Both the position numbers and the translations under genes were made by a program. Of a stretch of DNA of 64,000 nucleotides, positions 60,276 through 64,000 are shown in pieces; position 1 is the first letter of the stretch, and each line of letters starts with the position of its first letter. The stretch spans positions 687,001 to 751,000 of the forward strand of contig OY848922.1 in assembly GCA_963693285.1 (NCBI GenBank), written 5' to 3'. Origin of the DNA: Xestospongia muta. Its lineage: Eukaryota; Porifera; Demospongiae; Haplosclerida; Petrosiidae. The notes under the pieces are model-generated. The model had not been told where the DNA came from and ran no database searches. It worked only from the letters and a program-made list of their open reading frames with translations.

Positions 60276-62628
60276 TCATATAGCTTGAACTATCATTTAT
60301 GCTACAGGTTTCCAAAAATGGATCATCAATGTTGTTATGATGAGCAAGATCGTGGACGATGTTCTGTCTGCTTACCAGAACATGGAGGATATGAAGTACT
60401 TGTTAAGTTAGGAGATATGGGAGTTTGCGTTAATCCAGCTGCTCACAATATTGATACATTGGGAGTCAAACGATTTGCTCCAGAATGTCTACGATTTGAT
60501 AGCAAAATTACTGAGAAGGTACAAGTTAGTTCTGTTAATAAGTATTTGTAAATTCAATGTTGCAATAGTGTTATTAACAATAGTGTTATTAACAATAGTG
60601 TTATTAACAATAGTGATATTAACAATAGTGTTATTAACAATAGTGTTATTAACAATAGTAATATTAACAATGGTGGTCTCTCTCTCTCTTTAGGTGGACA
60701 TTTTCTGTCTTGCTCTTTGTCTCCATGAGCTCATGACATTAAGGGGACTTCCCCCTCGGGGATTGTCAGAGCAAGATTACAAGACCCAAATCAAGAGGAA
60801 TTGGAGACCTCCATTTCATTCTAAAGTAACCTTAACACAAACTGTTTATCCATTTTTATTACAGTAATCCATTTAGACTATCATTTGTCCATCTTTTTCT
60901 TTATAGTTGTCCATTTACACTATCATCTGTCCATCCTCTCTCTTATAGTTGTCCATTTACATTATTATCTGTCCATCCTCTCTCTTATAGTTGTCCATTT
61001 TACACTATTATCTATCTATCATTTTACCATACTAGGATCCTCCTTATCCTTTACCACTTTACCTTTGTTTGGAACAATGTTGGGAACAAGACTTCAACAC
61101 AAGACCATCGGCTCTTACTATTAAAACCTTCTTAGAAAATGTCACTGGTCTCCATGTAAAGAAGTAAGTTATTCATCCATCCATTAAACTATTCATTCAT
61201 CTATCATCCATCCATTCGTTCATCTATCATGCATCCATTAAACTATCCATTCATCTATCATCCATCCATTCATTCATCTATCATCCATCCATTTATCTAA
61301 GACATCTGTTATTTATTTATCTCTTAGAAATTTTCAGTTACCTTCCGAGAACATGTGTCACTTCCTTGATGCTTATCAAATCAGTACTGACAGTTCTGTG
61401 ACCCATATTGCACTAGTTCCTGATCAAGAGCCTCTTACATTTTATGTTGCACTTAAACAAGAGTCATCATCTCAAGTAATAGCAGCTGAAAGTTGTTATG
61501 ATGGTCAAACTAACAGGATGGTTTTTAAAACTTCTGTAAGTCTGTAATCTAGTCTAACATATTGTACATCTGCATTATGTATATGTACAGGTTATAATTT
61601 TAACCCTTTGATTACACTGTGTTTTTTAACTCTTTCATTTCAGATAATTGACAAAAGTCAGGAAGGTATCACAGCACTTTACGTCTCATCAGATATGACT
61701 ATATTTGTTGGGAGAGAAGGCGGAAATGTGTTAACCATTCGAAAAAAGGAACCACCTCACCAAATCACTGTCAATTGTTGTGGCGAAAACTATCACCATG
61801 GCAATGCCATTTTTATCCGCTACATACATCCACAAGACCTGTTGGTACTCGGTTTCAGTAATGGGTATGGACACTTTGTCAAAGCCAACCTGTCCAGTTT
61901 GGGTGGTGGGATAGGCTGCTGTTATTGTGCTAACTTACAAAATATTACATCACAAGTTAATGTCTACGAAATGATCCACAAGACCGAAACCAGCTTGGAG
62001 GTGTGGTGTGGATGCGACAAGGCAGCCATTGAAGTGTGGGATTTTCCATTAAGCAGTCAGATGCATTGGCGCCAGACTACAGTAAAACGTACTGCACATC
62101 TTGTTAAACTTGAGAATATGATGTATACTCCGCCAACATCTGCTGTGTCCAAGATGACTTTATCTTCTGATGAATCAACTGTGTTTGTATTGATCAGAGA
62201 CAAAATGAGGCATAGTGCCTCTGTGTGTCAGATAGATGTGGCTAAAAGACAACCTTTGAAATATTGGCAGAGTAATAGAGATGGTACGTATATTCATACG
62301 TGTAGTTGACCCCTAGATTACTTTGACCTTTGAACTTTAGTGATTTGAAAATCAAAATGATCCACTAATAATCCTGTCTGTGTAGTTCAAGTCAATATCA
62401 TAGCTGTATTATATACACTTATTAAAGTAGTGTCATAAGAAGACATATAAATTTGTGTGTATTGCACAATGAGCTATAATATATTGAAATGGTTTACAAA
62501 GTCAGTTTATGCAGACTTAGACACTATAGTGATTGGTACTTGGCTCTGTAAGTAGTCTATATTGTTTAGTGGCCTAATTATGTCATGTGACAGTTAATAA
62601 TCACATATTATTTGGAGCAACTGTTTTC

Positions 62629-62673
<45 letters not shown>

Positions 62674-63038
62674 GTACAGTCTCTTCTTTTAATATGACAT
62701 CAAATGAGCTCTTGATAGGGACAGAGACTGGTCATTCTGTTCTCGTGCCATTAGACTCATTAAAGAGCGTAAACCAGGTTGTTACGGATACCCCCAGCAA
62801 CTTAATCACACACCTCAGCAATGTATCTGGTATATTTGTGATGAGTGGAGAGATAAAACAAAATGGCTACAGTTCTATTTTCCCAACTTACTTTGGACAG
62901 TACAAGAAGACGATTCCTTGTCGTTTTATGGTATCAATTGGACAAGGGTGTTTAGACTTTCAGAAATTTAGTCAAAAGGCTTCGAAAAATTTAGTAACTT
63001 TGAGAAATGGTACTTATCTTAGTGTGTGGTTGGTTTAA
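52205..63038 (+). CDS. LRRK1-like: LRRK1-like Roco kinase
   Basis: About 24 exons, roughly 2,100 residues, close to LRRK1. Order: N-terminal ankyrin-like repeats (FTAAQFGQLGALKKYM, YHYAVYGYQMNCSYLL; 52205-54110); leucine-rich repeats in a long exon (54275-55741); Roc GTPase with P-loop GHCHKGKTT (about 55922), DFAGQ (56174-56188) and THLDE (57181-57195); COR (57150-59340) with CPIC and CPNC cysteine pairs; kinase (59450-61160) with GSGCFGVVYHK, AVKEF (catalytic Lys), IIHSDLKLSNIL, LGDMG and FAPECL; and a WD40-like C-terminus (61640-63038). HSD replaces HRD/YRD, so this is a non-RD kinase, and DMG replaces DFG/DYG; the catalytic Asp and Lys are kept. A Cys-rich insertion (QCCYDEQDRGRCSVCLPEH) sits between catalytic loop and DMG. 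Many introns are full of tandem repeats. Confidence 0.93.
52481..52890 (+). repeat. 41-bp minisatellite in LRRK1-like intron 1
   Basis: About nine copies with core CCATCTACCAATCCATCG followed by TTCCATTCCCTCCTCC. The open frame through it is repeat translation. Confidence 0.95.
56395..56620. repeat. Palindromic TACATGTA tract
   Basis: About 220 bp of TACATG and TATATG units. It is almost self-complementary, so it is open on both strands (YMYMYMYM / HVHVHVHV) without being coding. Confidence 0.95.
56786..57120 (+). repeat. 60-bp minisatellite, family 1, array 3
   Basis: Five to six units of the same family as 1644-1960 (CTAGACTAGTAAACATCAGT, ACTTACCACAGTGACCTAGG), again in an intron and in the same orientation relative to the host gene. 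Units alternate between TCTAGACTAG and TCTAAACTAG. Confidence 0.95.
57471..57522 (+). repeat. (CT)n forming a polypyrimidine tract
   Basis: About 25 CT units running directly into CTAG|CTCCAGGG, the acceptor of the next kinase-gene exon. Confidence 0.93.
59571..59745 (+). repeat. (GTCT)n microsatellite
   Basis: Long run of CTGT/CTAT tetranucleotides in a LRRK1-like intron within the kinase domain. Confidence 0.95.
60206..60270 (+). repeat. (GA)n microsatellite
   Basis: On the transcript this is GA, placed just after the 5' splice site of the catalytic-loop exon; contrast the CT tracts at acceptors. Confidence 0.93.
60546..60672 (+). repeat. 15-bp tandem repeat
   Basis: About eight copies of AACAATAGTGTTATT with variants, in a LRRK1-like intron. 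Confidence 0.93.
60880..61020 (+). repeat. ~42-bp tandem repeat
   Basis: About three copies with TAGTTGTCCATTTACACTAT followed by CATCTGTCCATC, in a LRRK1-like intron. Confidence 0.85.
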
Positions 63039-64000
63039 CTGGTAATCATATTATTATTTTTCTTACCTAGTATGTAATAATAATGATTATTATTATGTTA
63101 TTGTTATCTATTGTTGATTTTAGTATGATTTATAACTTATCATATAAAATGTGTTTATAAGTTTAATAATAAATTATATTTTAGTTAATTAATTATTAAG
63201 TTAATTTTGTAACAATTAACAAACATATCATAGGAATATATTCTATTTGATTATGATAGTAGAATTATTCCTATTTGTGGAAACAGGGAAGAATAAGTGG
63301 TTATATAAGTGAGGTCATGTTATATGGATAACCACACTAATATACATGTACATGTAATTATACATGTATATGTACTCTTTAATAATAATAATAATTATAA
63401 ACAATAATATAATTATTATTATTTACATGTACATGTTCTCTATAATAATAATAATTATTATAAACAATAATAATTATATTATTATTGTTTACATGTACAT
63501 GTAATTGTACATGTACTTTAATGTTTGTTCAAGAACAGAGAGAGATAGAGTACTTGTGGACATAGATGATGTCGTAAGAAGTTTTCTACCACGCTAGAAA
63601 GCAACAGTATTTCAATTATTATGCTAATGACTACAATCTTGTATAGTTCATGATTATCATTGATATGATCACACAAATCATTGATATGATCACACAAATC
63701 ATTAACATGATTTAAACAAACTATATTGTGTCTTAAGATCTATTAATTTAAGAGTGACTAACTAGATGGAGTTTGTCACTATAACCTTATCAATTAGATA
63801 TTGTTCAGGTTAGAACAATGATGTTCTATTGTGGATTATAACAAATTAGTTTATTGCTAGACAAAAGAGAAGAACAACAGAAGTGTCATGTTAAGTATTA
63901 ATTCATTGTTAGTTATTAATGATATACATTCTATTATTGTCATAAGGTGTAACATTATCTCGTTAGTCATTAATTGATGTTAATTATATTCTATTGTACT
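63039..64000. other. 3' flank of LRRK1-like gene, no gene seen
   Basis: Very AT-rich, presumably beginning with the 3' UTR. 63340-63515 holds three TACATGTACATG clusters separated by AATAATAATAATTATTA-type stretches that are largely self-complementary, so long hairpins are possible. Confidence 0.65.

Overview
The window is animal nuclear DNA, AT-rich, with introns often only 40-100 bp long and very dense genes. Products are animal housekeeping proteins (UCHL5, FUBP, ACTR6, EXOSC4, ETF1, SKI2, BRK1, SMC1, MRPS18B) plus an LRRK-type Roco kinase. Short introns, heavy minisatellite content and animal-specific families point to an early-branching animal, most likely a demosponge resembling Amphimedon queenslandica. 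That species call is inference from style and gene content; no search was run.

Layout. 98-3538 (+) is the 3' end of a neuropathy target esterase (PNPLA6/7) gene, interrupted by a 200-N gap. 3773-5441 (-) UCHL5 and 5472-6952 (+) THNSL2 copy A are head to head with 30 bp between start codons. 6953-18082 is an accessory region: a duplicated 3' piece of THNSL2, a GC-rich island with hairpins, a 25-unit minisatellite, degenerate repeats, a second full THNSL2 (15619-17084) flanked by direct repeats, and a small THNSL2 relic. 18083-22854 (-) is FUBP, head to head with ACTR6 (23014-24274, +). A small membrane protein (24460-24645, -) is head to head with EXOSC4 (24753-26048, +). ETF1 (26334-27662, -) is head to head with the queuosine-tRNA mannosyltransferase GTDC1 (28327-30154, +). 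SKI2 helicase (30294-36299, -) is head to head with BRK1 (36520-36723, +). SMC1 (37808-44277, -) is head to head with a CH-domain/ankyrin gene (44640-49627, +). MRPS18B (49760-50824, -) is head to head with a C1orf21-like myristoylated protein (51058-51900, +). A LRRK1-like Roco kinase (52205-63038, +) fills most of the rest.

Functional themes. Several genes serve RNA surveillance and translation (the exosome core EXOSC4, its cytoplasmic helicase SKI2, release factor ETF1, tRNA-queuosine glycosylation, mitoribosomal S18B); others serve chromatin (ACTR6, SMC1), the proteasome (UCHL5) and actin (BRK1). They are neighbours with shared divergent promoters, not an operon.

The most unusual material is the THNSL2 duplication/gene-conversion cluster with its expanded minisatellite carrying splice-signal-like sequences, a structured GC-rich island ending in a T10 run, a non-RD kinase in the LRRK1-like protein with a perfect kB site upstream, a tandem-CH plus ankyrin protein, and repeated use of (CT)n microsatellites as polypyrimidine tracts at 3' splice sites.
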